A stretch of 35,994 nucleotides of DNA from assembly GCA_017882335.1 (NCBI GenBank), contig JADGPR010000027.1:1-35994 (forward strand), read 5' to 3'. The translations under genes and the position numbers were made by a program. Origin of the DNA: Bacteroidales bacterium (lineage in GTDB: Bacteria; Bacteroidota; Bacteroidia; Bacteroidales; FEN-979). The notes below the pieces were generated by a model. The model was not told the DNA's origin. It made no database searches and was given only the letters and a program-made list of their open reading frames with translations. Of the stretch, positions 1 to 7,562 are shown one piece after another. Numbering within the stretch: position 1 is the first letter of the stretch; each line of letters starts with the position of its first letter.

Positions 1-630
1 CGCGTGATCACAACAACTTTCAAGACAGAGAAAACCCTTACCAAAGATACGGTGCCGGTGGATGTAGATGCCGTTCTGTTCTGGAAAGTCATTGCCCCTA
101 AAAAAGCGGCTCTTGATGTAGCCGACTATCAAAGCGCAATAAGCTGGGCATCTCAAACAGCTCTTCGGGATGTCATCGGTAAGACCATGCTTTCAGACAT
201 GCTGGAAGGCAGAGAAAAAATCAGTAAGGATCTGCAGAGGATAATTGATGAGCGCACCGAGCCATGGGGTGTGAATGTTATTTCGGTGGAGGTCAAAGAT
301 GTACTGATTCCTCCGGCTTTGGAAGATGCGATGTCGATGCAGGCTCAGGCGGAAAGAGAACGGCAGGCCCGGGTGATCCTTGGAGATTCGGAACGGCAAG
401 TGGCGGAGAAATTCGGAGAAGCAGCAAAGACTTATCTTGATAATCCTATCGCTTTACACTTGAGAGCAATGAACATGCTTTATGAGGGTTTAAAACAGAA
501 TTCTACAATCGTAATCGTACCCAGTTCAGCGGTGGAAACCATGCAATTGGGCGGTCTTACAGGGTTAACAGCGCTGACTATGGAGTTGCAAAAAGAAAAA
601 GCCAAGAAAGAGAATGAAAGCAATTCCTGA
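1..630 (+). CDS. Slipin / stomatin-like SPFH (band 7) membrane-associated protein, 5' partial
   Basis: The frame is open through base 1, so the N-terminus lies outside the window. The GTG at base 4 is probably internal. The visible 208-209 residues start in the middle of the SPFH domain (TKDTVPVDVDAVLFWKV) and continue through the conserved slipin stretch RTEPWGVNVISVEVKDVLIP near residues 83-103. An AERERQARVILGDSE helix follows, then a C-terminal oligomerisation segment. Slipins normally begin with a membrane hairpin or transmembrane segment and form large ring or cage assemblies at the inner membrane. That anchor would be in the missing part. An NfeD-type partner is often adjacent to slipins but none is visible downstream. 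The C-terminus is Lys/Glu-rich (EKAKKENESNS). The family call is firm; the cellular role is not. Confidence 0.88.
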   Translation, partial: RVITTTFKTEKTLTKDTVPVDVDAVLFWKVIAPKKAALDVADYQSAISWASQTALRDVIGKTMLSDMLEGREKISKDLQRIIDERTEPWGVNVISVEVKDVLIPPALEDAMSMQAQAERERQARVILGDSERQVAEKFGEAAKTYLDNPIALHLRAMNMLYEGLKQNSTIVIVPSSAVETMQLGGLTGLTALTMELQKEKAKKENESNS

Positions 631-690
631 ACTGAAGTTTGGAATTAACATTCTAAGCAGATAACAATACGAAGAAAAGAAAACAGGCAA

Positions 691-720
691 ACCTGCCTGC
701 CGCCTGCCTGCCGGCAGGGG
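691..720. repeat. CCTGCC/GGCAGG palindromic repeat, copy 1
   Basis: The segment contains CCTGCCTGCCGGCAGG at 704-719, a near-perfect palindrome, preceded by a second CCTGCCTGCC half. Translation of such copies gives the recurring LPAGRQ peptide, so frames across them are spurious. Similar copies occur at 741, 1422, 7361 and 24390. Confidence 0.75.
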
Positions 721-740
721 GTAATATCTAAAATGTAAAA

Positions 741-794
741 CCTGCCTACCTGCAGGCAGGTGGCAAAACAGTTTTCGCCATTTTACCATTTTGC
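741..794. repeat. CCTGCC/GGCAGG palindromic repeat with CCATTTT tail, copy 2
   Basis: CCTGCCTACCTGCAGGCAGG (741-760) is followed by TGGC, then AACAGTTTTCGCCATTTT and a second CCATTTTG. The copy at 1422-1474 has the same palindrome and the same tail order (TGGC, AACGGTTTTCACCATTT, CGCCATTTG). The repeat unit is therefore about 50 bp long and larger than the palindrome alone. Confidence 0.7.
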
Positions 795-986
795 TCAATA
801 ACACAAAGAGGCTCTCCAATATGGATTGCGGAAAACCTGAATGCTGGAATCCGTACTAATGATGTTCAGGAGCAACCAATATTGTCATAATTGAAAACCG
901 GATATCAGTTATTCCTGCAGAATCCACCAACCGAATAAAAAGCACAAAGTAAATAACTTATTTTTCCAAGCAAAGCAATTCTTATC

Positions 987-1175
987 CTACTTTTTTTTGG
1001 CAACGGCTTTCTTGGCTACTTTTTTTGGCGCAGCTTTCTTTACTATTTTTTTTGGCGCAGCTTTCTTTACTACTTTTTTTGGCGCAGCTTTCTTAACAAC
1101 TTTTTTGGGCGCTGCTTTTTTGGCTGCTACTTTGGGAGCGGCTTTCTTTACTACTTTTTTAACTGTTTTTGCCAT
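987..1175 (-). CDS. Histone H1-like Lys/Ala/Pro-rich DNA-binding protein
   Basis: The predicted 62-residue protein is almost entirely Lys, Ala, Val and Pro. It is built from a nine-residue unit, KKAAPKKVV, repeated about five times, with no globular domain and no acidic or aromatic residues. This composition matches the H1-like C-terminal tails of chlamydial Hc1/Hc2 and of small bacterial histone H1-like proteins, which bind DNA non-specifically by charge. The ATG is preceded by an A-rich leader, which is usual for strong starts in Bacteroidota. The gene stands alone between repeat-bearing spacers, downstream of tRNA-Phe on the same strand. The antisense frame of similar length encodes a low-complexity Phe/Ala peptide and is only its shadow. 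Copy number of the repeat is likely variable between strains. Confidence 0.7.
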   Translation of the reverse strand: MAKTVKKVVKKAAPKVAAKKAAPKKVVKKAAPKKVVKKAAPKKIVKKAAPKKVAKKAVAKKK

Positions 1176-1332
1176 GAGTTTTTTTTTAAATGATTTTGTA
1201 AAGCTACATGACTTTTTATGTCATAATACCTGTGTTAAATTTATTTACCAACTTCAATATTAACAAAATTTTAAATGTCCAGAAATTGATCATCTCATAA
1301 CCCGCGGAATTGATAATGAAACCCGGCATTTT

Positions 1333-1365
1333 CGCGTGACGCGTAACGTGTAACGTCTGACGCGG
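1333..1365. repeat. Heptamer tandem repeat ACGCGTN, copy A (degenerate)
   Basis: Units of about 7 bp follow one another: CGCGTG, ACGCGTA, ACGTGTA, ACGTCTG, ACGCGG. It belongs to the same family as the arrays at 30497, 30824, 31424, 32145, 32259 and 33287, but has more substitutions. Confidence 0.7.
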
Positions 1366-1421
1366 CATGAAAGGAACAGGAATTTTTTCTGACAACAAAC
1401 GGCAGGATATGAAAAGAAAAA

Positions 1422-1474
1422 CCTGCCTACCGGCAGGCAGGTGGCGCAACGGTTTTCACCATTTCGCCATTTGT
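1422..1474. repeat. CCTGCC/GGCAGG palindromic repeat with CCATTT tail, copy 3
   Basis: CCTGCCTACCGGCAGGCAGG is followed by TGGC and a tail of CCATTT-type units. It matches the copy at 741-794 over about 50 bp. It lies immediately downstream of the tRNA-Phe gene on that gene's strand, so it could act as a transcript-ending hairpin. Confidence 0.7.
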
Positions 1475-1478
1475 CTTG

Positions 1479-1551
<73 letters not shown>

Positions 1552-1748
1552 AGATCAATTTGGGACGGCAAAAATAGAAAGAATTTTTGAAATTGCAATA
1601 CCTTTGCTTCGTTTTACTATTAGACGATTTTAGATTTCCGATTGTATTGTCAGATTTCCGATGTACGATTAGCATTTTTTTCTAAAATCATTAATCGTTA
1701 ATCAAAATTCAAAAAAAAATTGTAATTCGTAATTCGTAATTTAAATAT
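1552..1748. repeat. Spacer between tRNA-Phe and coaX with decayed short repeats
   Basis: Apart from the tRNA promoter, this spacer is built of short repeats. AGATTTCCGAT occurs twice (near 1631 and 1651), TTAATCG/TTAATCA adjoin at about 1691-1704, and GTAATTC is repeated in tandem with a 7-bp period (1722-1742) directly before coaX. A TACCTTTG at 1599-1606 could be a plus-strand -7 element, but it has no TTG at the expected distance. No gene is present. Confidence 0.55.
1569..1598 (-). promoter_or_regulatory. Bacteroidota-type promoter of tRNA-Phe
   Basis: On the minus strand a TTG (1598-1596) is followed by exactly 19 bases and then TATTTTTG (1576-1569). This fits the -33 TTG / -7 TAnnTTTG consensus of the Bacteroidota primary sigma factor. 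The -7 element ends 17 bases before the first tRNA base. Confidence 0.75.
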
Positions 1749-2483
1749 ATGGACCTTATCCTCGATCTTGGAAATACGAATCAGAAAATTGCATTGTTCG
1801 ATGCAGGCAACCTTCTTTGGGTTCAGGCAGACAAGCATATAAGTCTTTCTCTTGTCAGGGAAATCGTTAAACAAAATTGTGGGATCGATTCCTGTATTCT
1901 TTCATCGGTGGTCAAGGTGCCCACCACCCTTCAATCTTTCATGGAAAAACATTTCAGGTTTATTCTTCTGGATGAGTATACCCCTTTGCCCATATTGAAT
2001 CTCTATCGCACGCCTGAAACACTTGGTAAGGACAGGCTGGCTGCGGCTGTTGCAGTATTTAATCAATTTCCCGGTCACCCTGCACTGATCATAAATGCCG
2101 GAACAGCGGTTACCTATGATATTGTCACGAAAAAAGGGGAATACCTTGGCGGTTCGATCTCTCCAGGAATGAACATGCGTTTCCGCGCCTTGCATACTTT
2201 TACAAAGCAGCTTCCGTTATTAACTTACACAGAGATTGATTTTCTTATGGGAAATGATACAGATAAGTCTGTTCTTTCGGGGGTTATTAACGGGATGGCT
2301 GCTGAAATGGAAGGAATGATTGTCTACTATCAGAAAGAATATCCGGGAATCAAGGTTATCCTGAGCGGCGGTGATCTGAATTATTTTGTCAATCGGCTTA
2401 AAATTAGCATCTTTGCATTACCAAATATTGTCATCTACGGACTCCAACAAATTCTTGCCTTTAATGATAAAAAACCTCTGTAA
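1749..2483 (+). CDS. coaX: Type III pantothenate kinase
   Basis: This enzyme phosphorylates pantothenate to 4'-phosphopantothenate, the first step of coenzyme A synthesis, in the cytosol. The 244-residue product starts with the ASKHA-fold phosphate-binding motif DLGNT (residues 6-10). It has GKDRLAA near 94-100, carrying the catalytic-type aspartate D96, and NAGTAVTYD at 116-124 as the second phosphate motif. GGSISPGMNMRFRAL (134-148) is the substrate-lid signature and VILSGGD is near the C-terminus. Its length is usual for CoaX. The first residue of the second phosphate motif is Asn where many homologues have Asp. The ATG follows a short tandem of GTAATTC, with no clear Shine-Dalgarno. The next gene starts inside its 3' end (20-base overlap), so the two are likely cotranscribed and coupled. 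Confidence 0.95.
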   Translation: MDLILDLGNTNQKIALFDAGNLLWVQADKHISLSLVREIVKQNCGIDSCILSSVVKVPTTLQSFMEKHFRFILLDEYTPLPILNLYRTPETLGKDRLAAAVAVFNQFPGHPALIINAGTAVTYDIVTKKGEYLGGSISPGMNMRFRALHTFTKQLPLLTYTEIDFLMGNDTDKSVLSGVINGMAAEMEGMIVYYQKEYPGIKVILSGGDLNYFVNRLKISIFALPNIVIYGLQQILAFNDKKPL

Positions 2484-3747
2484 TTATCGCTTTTGCCTGT
2501 CTGCCCTGTTTCTTTTCCTATACTATTCCCTTTCTGCTCAGACAATTATTACTTCGCCTTATTCACGTTATGGAATTGGTGATCTGACTGCCAATGCAAA
2601 TGCACGGAATTTTTCCATGGGTGGAACCAGCATCGGCATACGAAGTCCTTATCATATCAATTTCATCAATCCTGCCTCCTATACTGCCTTTGATTCTACT
2701 TCCTTCGTGTTTGAAGGAGGAGTCATCTTTAATTATGTTCAACTGAAAACCAATCTACAAGCCGCAAGCCGGACATATGCATCGGTAGGTTACCTGACCT
2801 TTGGTTTCCCTGTTGCAAAATGGTGGAAAACGACGCTGGGCCTGCTCCCTTATAGTAATGTCGGATATAATGTGTCTTTCGATGATGTCGTACCGCAGAT
2901 CGGCCGGGTTACAAGGATCTATTCAGGTTCGGGAGGAATCAACCGTTTTCTCTGGGGAAATGGATTTAAACTCACGAAAAATTTATCGATCGGGATCAAT
3001 GCTTCGTATCTTTTTGGATCCATGGTCCGTGAATCTTCTTCCACATTCCCTGATTCCACCTATTATATGAATTTCAGGGAAGCCAATAACATTACCGTCA
3101 GCGGCCTGTATTTCGATTATGGGATCCAATATTCCGCGAAACTGAAAAAGGATTTAAGTCTCACTGCAGGTGCCATTTTCGGAACCAACACAAATGTTAA
3201 TGCAAAGACCGATCTTCTTGCCACAACGTATTTCACAAACAACGGAACCGAATATACAAAGGACACCATCAGGAACGAACCAGGTACCCGCGGGACCATT
3301 ACGATACCCTTAATGTTCGGCCTGGGCATGTCCTTTGAAAAACCCGATAAATGGATTATCGGCGCCGATTACAGATGGCAGAACTGGAAAAATTACCGGG
3401 CCTTTGGAACGAATGATTCGCTGGTAAACAGTTACTGTTTCAGTGCCGGAGCCGAACTCATTCCCGATATCAACAATTATACAAATTATTTCAAGCGAGT
3501 CAGGTACCGCCTGGGGTTGAGGTACAACAGCACTTACCTGCAACTGAGGCAAAAACACCTGAATGAGTTTGCAGTCAGCCTGGGATTTGGGCTGCCGATC
3601 CGTGGGATGAAAACCGGAATCAACCTGAGTGCCGAACTCGGTACACGTGGAACAACTCAATCAAACCTCATCAAAGAAACCTATTTCAATTTTGTAATTG
3701 GTTTTTCAATTTATGAACGGTGGTTCATAAAACGTAAGTATTTTTAA
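2464..3747 (+). CDS. Outer-membrane beta-barrel protein, porin-like
   Basis: From the ATG at 2464 the protein has 427 residues. It opens with a signal peptide (MIKNLCNYRF, a hydrophobic core, then LSAQ with likely cleavage near residue 26). I chose this start over the upstream in-frame ATG at 2386 because only it places the signal peptide at the N-terminus. It overlaps coaX by 20 bases. The body alternates short aromatic-rich strands with Gly/Asn/Asp turns: SPYSRYGIGDL, then SMGGTSIG and NPASYTAFDSTSF as in FadL-like Bacteroidota proteins. It ends in a strand rich in Tyr and Phe, so an outer-membrane barrel is the best reading. The substrate is unknown. Its place directly before lptC is consistent with an envelope-biogenesis operon. 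Confidence 0.75.
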   Translation: MIKNLCNYRFCLSALFLFLYYSLSAQTIITSPYSRYGIGDLTANANARNFSMGGTSIGIRSPYHINFINPASYTAFDSTSFVFEGGVIFNYVQLKTNLQAASRTYASVGYLTFGFPVAKWWKTTLGLLPYSNVGYNVSFDDVVPQIGRVTRIYSGSGGINRFLWGNGFKLTKNLSIGINASYLFGSMVRESSSTFPDSTYYMNFREANNITVSGLYFDYGIQYSAKLKKDLSLTAGAIFGTNTNVNAKTDLLATTYFTNNGTEYTKDTIRNEPGTRGTITIPLMFGLGMSFEKPDKWIIGADYRWQNWKNYRAFGTNDSLVNSYCFSAGAELIPDINNYTNYFKRVRYRLGLRYNSTYLQLRQKHLNEFAVSLGFGLPIRGMKTGINLSAELGTRGTTQSNLIKETYFNFVIGFSIYERWFIKRKYF

Positions 3748-3749
3748 TC

Positions 3750-4316
3750 TTGAAACAGTTTTCGTTCCTACCTTCCATTTTTTGCAGTTGCCTTATTGCC
3801 CTGCTGCTATTGGCAGGCTGTGGAAACAATCTTGAAACCATCAACGCTATCACACATAACTACTCGGGGCCGGTCATGTCGGCAAAAAACATCGAAGTGG
3901 TCTTCAGTGATTCAGGCAAGATCCAGGCAAAGGTTTACGGCATTCTGCTGAACCGTTATTCAACCCCCGAACCCTACATGGAATTTCCGCGTGGTTTTAA
4001 GATCAATATTTTCGATACTGCCCTTCACACGGAAACTACCATCATGGCCAACTACGGCAAAAGAAAAGATTATGCAAGGATCATGGAAGCGAGAGGGAAT
4101 GTGATCGTCAGGAATGAAGCAAAACAACAACAACTTAATACCGAACAGCTCACCTGGGATGAAAACCGAAGAATGATCTTTACCTCCGAACCGGTTAAAA
4201 TCACAACCCTGGATAAAGTCGTGTTCGGTAAAGGACTCCGGTCCAACGAATCTTTTTCCGATTATACGATCCTTCATGTGTACGGACAGTTGATGGTCAA
4301 AAAAGATTCCATCTGA
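3750..4316 (+). CDS. lptC: LPS export periplasmic protein, LptC-like lipoprotein
   Basis: The 188-residue product has a lipoprotein signal with lipobox LAGC (Cys24), so it is probably anchored in a membrane facing the periplasm. The mature part matches the LptC/OstA-type beta-jellyroll pattern: the KNIEVVFSDSGKIQAKVYG strand pair, then FPRGFKINIFD, ARGNVIVRNEAKQQQLNTEQLTWDE and MIFTSEPVKI. In the Lpt machine LptC receives lipopolysaccharide from LptBFG and passes it to LptA. The start is TTG two bases after the stop of the preceding gene. No ATG gives a full signal peptide, so tight coupling with the barrel gene is likely. LptC in other phyla is usually anchored by a transmembrane helix, so the lipoprotein form is notable. 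No LptB, F or G is in this window. Confidence 0.82.
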   Translation: MKQFSFLPSIFCSCLIALLLLAGCGNNLETINAITHNYSGPVMSAKNIEVVFSDSGKIQAKVYGILLNRYSTPEPYMEFPRGFKINIFDTALHTETTIMANYGKRKDYARIMEARGNVIVRNEAKQQQLNTEQLTWDENRRMIFTSEPVKITTLDKVVFGKGLRSNESFSDYTILHVYGQLMVKKDSI

Positions 4317-4331
4317 TTTTGGTTGAAGCCT

Positions 4332-4361
4332 TTGTACTTTCACGAAAATTCCATAGTTTTG
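4332..4361 (+). promoter_or_regulatory. Bacteroidota-type promoter upstream of the PpiD-like gene
   Basis: TTG at 4332-4334, a 19-base spacer, then TAGTTTTG at 4354-4361 match the -33/-7 consensus exactly. Transcription should start near 4368, leaving a leader of roughly 20 bases before the ATG at 4387. Confidence 0.78.
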
Positions 4362-4386
4362 CAGACTCTTAAAAAAATCATTCATA

Positions 4387-6510
4387 ATGGCGATAATTGG
4401 TAGAATAAGAAAACATTCAGGAATTGCAGTAATAATCGTTGGGGTTGCTATCGCAGCCTTCGTTATCGGCGATTTCGGAAAGAAAAGGGCGAAGGGAACC
4501 AACGAGGTCGGATCCGTAAACGGAGAAGCCCTCCCGTACCAGGAATTCACCAACAAGGTGGAAGAATCCATTCAATTCCAGAAGGAGAATACCGGAAATG
4601 ATAAAATCACCGATGAAGAAACCTATTCGATTCGCCAGAATACCTGGAACACCCTTGTGAAGAACCTTCTTATGCAGTCAGAATATGATGAGCTGGGATT
4701 AACTGTTTCTTCGGATGAACTTTTTGACCAGGTCCAGGGCAAAAATCCTCACCGTTTCATCCTTCAGTATTTCAAAGATCCCAAAACAAATGCCTATGAC
4801 CCGGCAATGGTTAGAAACTACCTGAAGAACCTCGATAATATGGAACCCAAAAACAAGGAACAGTGGCTCCGTTTCGAGAAAGCGATCAAAGATGACCGGA
4901 TCGAGACTAAATTCAACAACCTGGTTAAAAAGGGCTATTATATACCAAAAGCATTCTTAAAGAAGATTTATACTGAGAGTGCCCAAACATTAAATATCCG
5001 TTCTTTTTCCCCTGCCCTGAAAACGATCCCCGATAATTCAGTTATACTTACCGATGCTGATTATCAGGCCTTTTATGATAAAAACAAAGAGATGTTTTTC
5101 CAGGAAGAGCCTGCCCGTGAACTTAATTATGTGCTCTTCGAGGTGAAAGCCTCCGACCTCGACCGGAAAAAAATTGCTGAAGATGTAAATTCGATCTACA
5201 AAGATTTTCTTTCCAGCGGTGACCTGCCAAATTATATCAGCGCCAACGGCGACAAGAAATTCGACAGCACCTATAAGAAAAAAGGTAGTTTCCCGGGAAT
5301 ACTTGATTCAACAGCCCTTTCATCAAAGCCCGGCACGTTTTATGCTCCCTTTGAGCTGAACAACACCTGGTATATGGCGAAACTGCTCGATATCCAGGAA
5401 CGTCCCGATACCATGAAAGGCTCCCAGATCCTGATCACCTTTGCCGGAAGCCCGCTCAAGAACGAGAGTGTGAAGCGGACAAGAGAACAGGCAAAATCGC
5501 GGGCCGACAGCATGATTACAGTTCTCAAAAAGACTCCCGAAAAATTCCGGGAATTTGCCCAGAAATATTCCGATTTCCCAACCGCAAAGGATGATGGCGG
5601 AGAACTCAAAGAGATCCTCGACGGACAACCGAACTTTGGGATCTTCTTCAACAGCGGCCTTACGATGAAGCCCAATGACATGAAAGTTGTTGAGACCAAT
5701 ATCGGATATGCCATCTTCCGGTTGTCCTCCAAGACTAAACCCATCCAGAAGGCAAAAATGGCGATCCTTCAAAGGAACATCGAACCCAGCAACCAGACTT
5801 TTCAGGAAACTTATCTGAAAGCAAGCGCTTTTGCCGGCCAGAACCGCACAAAAGACGCCTTTTCGAAAGCGTCAACTGAAAAGGGCCTTCCGAACATGAC
5901 CGCTGAAAACATCCGTGAAATGGACAATTTCCTGAATGGCCTTCCTTCCGTTAGGGAAGTGGTAAGGTGGGCTTATGCCGAAAACACCAAGATCGGTGAC
6001 ATTTCTCCCGTGTTCGACCTGACAGGTAAATATGTTGTCGCCATCTTAACGGGCATCGGCGAAAAAGGATATATTCCCCTTGATAAAGTGAAAGAGAGGA
6101 TCACACAAAATGTCCGCAATGAAAAAAAGATAACCATGCTGGCCGACCAGTTAACCGGGTCGATGAAGACGATACAAAACTTCTACCAGCTTGCAATACA
6201 ATCGCAGGCAAAGATCGATACTGTCAAGCTGACTTTTGGCGGGTATAATAATTCAGTGATTGGCCGTGAACCGGAAATCATTGGCCGGTTGTTCACATCC
6301 AAGACAGGTGAAGTGATCGGACCGCTGAAAGGAAAATATGGGGTTTATATGGCCATCATCGACAACATCAACAAGGTACCTGAAAAACAAGATTTTACCG
6401 GAGAGAGAATGCAGCAGGAGGCAGGTTTCACAAACCGTTCAAGCGGGCTGATCTATGAAGCCATAAAAAAAGCAGGGAACATCAAGGATTACAGAAGAAA
6501 TTTCTTTTAA
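4387..6510 (+). CDS. PpiD/SurA-type periplasmic peptidyl-prolyl isomerase (membrane-anchored chaperone)
   Basis: The 707-residue protein begins with a short cytosolic tail and one transmembrane helix (about residues 11-28, HSGIAVIIVGVAIAAFVIG). A SurA N-terminal-like chaperone region follows (VGSVNGEALPYQEFTNKVEE and on). A parvulin-type PPIC domain lies at about 343-445 (MKGSQILITFAG ... FPTAKDDGGELKE ... NIGYAIFRL). A second, diverged parvulin-like fold occupies the C-terminal third (TSKTGEVIGPLKGKYGVYMAII). The topology is that of PpiD, which helps proteins leaving the Sec translocon to fold. It has its own promoter at 4332-4361 and a strong intrinsic terminator at 6537-6562, so it forms a separate unit after the coaX-OMP-lptC run. 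From memory, many Bacteroidota have a CorC/HlyC-type gene between lptC and this gene; none is present here. Confidence 0.9.
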   Translation: MAIIGRIRKHSGIAVIIVGVAIAAFVIGDFGKKRAKGTNEVGSVNGEALPYQEFTNKVEESIQFQKENTGNDKITDEETYSIRQNTWNTLVKNLLMQSEYDELGLTVSSDELFDQVQGKNPHRFILQYFKDPKTNAYDPAMVRNYLKNLDNMEPKNKEQWLRFEKAIKDDRIETKFNNLVKKGYYIPKAFLKKIYTESAQTLNIRSFSPALKTIPDNSVILTDADYQAFYDKNKEMFFQEEPARELNYVLFEVKASDLDRKKIAEDVNSIYKDFLSSGDLPNYISANGDKKFDSTYKKKGSFPGILDSTALSSKPGTFYAPFELNNTWYMAKLLDIQERPDTMKGSQILITFAGSPLKNESVKRTREQAKSRADSMITVLKKTPEKFREFAQKYSDFPTAKDDGGELKEILDGQPNFGIFFNSGLTMKPNDMKVVETNIGYAIFRLSSKTKPIQKAKMAILQRNIEPSNQTFQETYLKASAFAGQNRTKDAFSKASTEKGLPNMTAENIREMDNFLNGLPSVREVVRWAYAENTKIGDISPVFDLTGKYVVAILTGIGEKGYIPLDKVKERITQNVRNEKKITMLADQLTGSMKTIQNFYQLAIQSQAKIDTVKLTFGGYNNSVIGREPEIIGRLFTSKTGEVIGPLKGKYGVYMAIIDNINKVPEKQDFTGERMQQEAGFTNRSSGLIYEAIKKAGNIKDYRRNFF

Positions 6511-6536
6511 GAATTCCGGGGAACAATGACTTGTAG

Positions 6537-6562
6537 AGACAGCTCTAAGCTGTCTTTTTTTT
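6537..6562 (+). terminator. Intrinsic terminator after the PpiD-like gene
   Basis: A 7-bp perfect stem, AGACAGC (6537-6543) and GCTGTCT (6549-6555), encloses the loop TCTAA and runs straight into eight T residues. It sits 27 bases after the stop codon. Confidence 0.88.
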
Positions 6563-6611
6563 CAGCCCCCTCCCTATCTCCCCCATACGGGGGAGGAGAC
6601 AATTGCTACTA
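6563..6611. repeat. CTCCCCC/GGGGGAG palindromic repeat R1
   Basis: A CCCCCTCCC block is followed by the hairpin CTCCCCCATACGGGGGAG (6578-6595) and then GAGACAATTGCTACTAA. The same order recurs in R3 (7246-7292). The conserved end (TTGCTACTAA) contains the reverse-strand stop codon of the DUF559 gene (6609-6611). Confidence 0.78.
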
Positions 6612-7013
6612 ATCTGACCTCTCTGATTCAATTAATTCCTTCTTTATCTGAATGATCACATCATTCATCATATTTTCAACTTCTTCATTTTTAAATCGGA
6701 TTACCTTAAGACCATGTCCGTTTAATATTCTGGTTCTTTCAACATCCCTTTCACTCTGTGCTGTTTCTAAATGGACTTCACCATCCATTTCAATGACGAG
6801 GTTAGCTTCATAACAAAAAAAATCTACGATAAATTCATCAATGGGATGTTGCCGACGAAAACGAAATCCATCAATTTTTCTATTTCTTAACTGCTCCCAT
6901 AAAAGCTTTTCTGCCGGTGTCATATTATGTCTCAAATCCCCAGCCAGCCTAAGTTCTTGCGGTTTCGCACCATAATAAAACGGATAAGCCTCTGCTCCTT
7001 TTAACTTTGCCAC
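6609..7013 (-). CDS. DUF559 / Vsr-like endonuclease-domain protein
   Basis: The 134-residue protein is a complete DUF559 domain, a branch of the PD-(D/E)XK nuclease fold related to very-short-patch repair (Vsr) nucleases. The signature RHNMTPAEKLLWEQLRNRK (28-46) is followed by GFRFRRQHPI (49-58). The predicted active-site set is D64 (IVDFF), E75 and D77 (VIEMDG), and a later ERTRILNGHGLKVIRFKNEEV (94-114). The acidic catalytic residues are all present, so it could be active. The true cellular role of DUF559 proteins is not established. The gene stands alone on the minus strand. Its 3' end lies in palindromic repeat R1 and another palindrome (R2) sits about 55 bases upstream of its start. Confidence 0.88.
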   Translation of the reverse strand: MAKLKGAEAYPFYYGAKPQELRLAGDLRHNMTPAEKLLWEQLRNRKIDGFRFRRQHPIDEFIVDFFCYEANLVIEMDGEVHLETAQSERDVERTRILNGHGLKVIRFKNEEVENMMNDVIIQIKKELIESERSD

Positions 7014-7065
7014 AACTGATTCTTATTATTACTTAAAAAATCCTCTGATTCTACTTATTCCACTT

Positions 7066-7100
7066 CCCCCTCCCCGAATGGGGAGGGACAGGGGTGGGGC
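7066..7100. repeat. CCCTCCCC/GGGGAGGG palindromic repeat R2
   Basis: CCCTCCCC, GAAT, GGGGAGGG (7068-7087) form a perfect 8-bp stem, followed by GACAGGGGTGGGGC. It lies upstream of the DUF559 start. Confidence 0.75.
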
Positions 7101-7245
7101 TGTATGGGAAGCAAGGGGTAATTCATTATTCCCTTATGACCTGGATGTTTGTGTTTTTGTGAACCTGTAAAAATCAGATCAATATTTTTCCTTTATCGGG
7201 TTTAAGAGAAAAGGTAATATAAAGGGCGGCATTTTTTTGCCCCCT

Positions 7246-7341
7246 CAGCCCCCTCCCGGCCTCCCCCATACAGGGGAGGAGAGTACTGCTAATTTTTATC
7301 CACCTATTGGCACCCCATTCGGGGGAGGAGAGTATTGCTAA
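7246..7341. repeat. CTCCCC/GGGGAG palindromic repeats R3 and R3b in tandem
   Basis: R3 (7246-7292) repeats the layout of R1: CAGCCCCCTCCC, then CTCCCCCATACAGGGGAG, then GAGAGTACTGCTAA. R3b (7311-7341) is a shortened copy starting at CACCCCATTCGGGGGAGG and ending AGTATTGCTAA. Confidence 0.75.
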
Positions 7342-7360
7342 GTCATTTTTTACGGCAAAC

Positions 7361-7380
7361 CTGCCTGCCGGGAAGCAGGA
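7361..7380. repeat. Decayed CCTGCC repeat, copy 4
   Basis: CTGCCTGCCGGGAAGCAGG is a damaged member of the palindromic family seen at 691, 741, 1422 and 24390. Confidence 0.5.
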
Positions 7381-7463
7381 ACTCAAAGGCACTAAGGCAT
7401 CGCTAAGAATTAATTTTTTTTTAGTGTTTTTTGTGCCTGGCGGGGAAAAAAGGTTGCTTAATA

Positions 7464-7508
7464 GTTGACTCCTCCCCCATATGGGGGAGGCCGGGAGGGG
7501 GCTTGAAG
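7464..7508. repeat. Inverted copy R4 of the CTCCCCC palindrome family
   Basis: The core CCTCCCCCATATGGGGGAGG (7471-7490) is a perfect 20-bp palindrome followed by CCGGGAGGGGGCTTG. Read on the minus strand it matches R3 (CAGCCCCCTCCCGG-CCTCCCCC), so it is the same element in the opposite orientation. Confidence 0.78.
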
Positions 7509-7562
7509 GTTTTCACGGAGGAATCTCTTTTGCGCCTTAGCGGTGAAAAAAAATTCCTTTTA

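Larger units (their letters stand above)
631..986. other. Gene-free spacer with two GC-rich palindromic repeats
   Basis: There is no credible gene here. The only long frame on the minus strand is produced by reading through the repeats. The first 150 bases hold two copies of the CCTGCCTGCCGGCAGG family (691-720 and 741-763). The rest is AT-rich and shows no convincing promoter or hairpin. Confidence 0.6.
7014..7562. other. Gene-free, repeat-dense spacer upstream of the DUF559 gene
   Basis: This stretch carries four GC-rich palindromic repeats (R2, R3, R3b and the inverted R4), one CCTGCC-type remnant and two AT-rich blocks related to CTTAGCG/CGCTAAG (near 7395 and 7530). I see no gene. The frames present are repeat read-through. 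Confidence 0.65.

Noticed and set aside
6609-7013. Transposase or insertion sequence around the DUF559 gene
   Set aside because: There are no terminal inverted repeats with target duplications, and the protein is a DUF559 nuclease-fold domain rather than a transposase.
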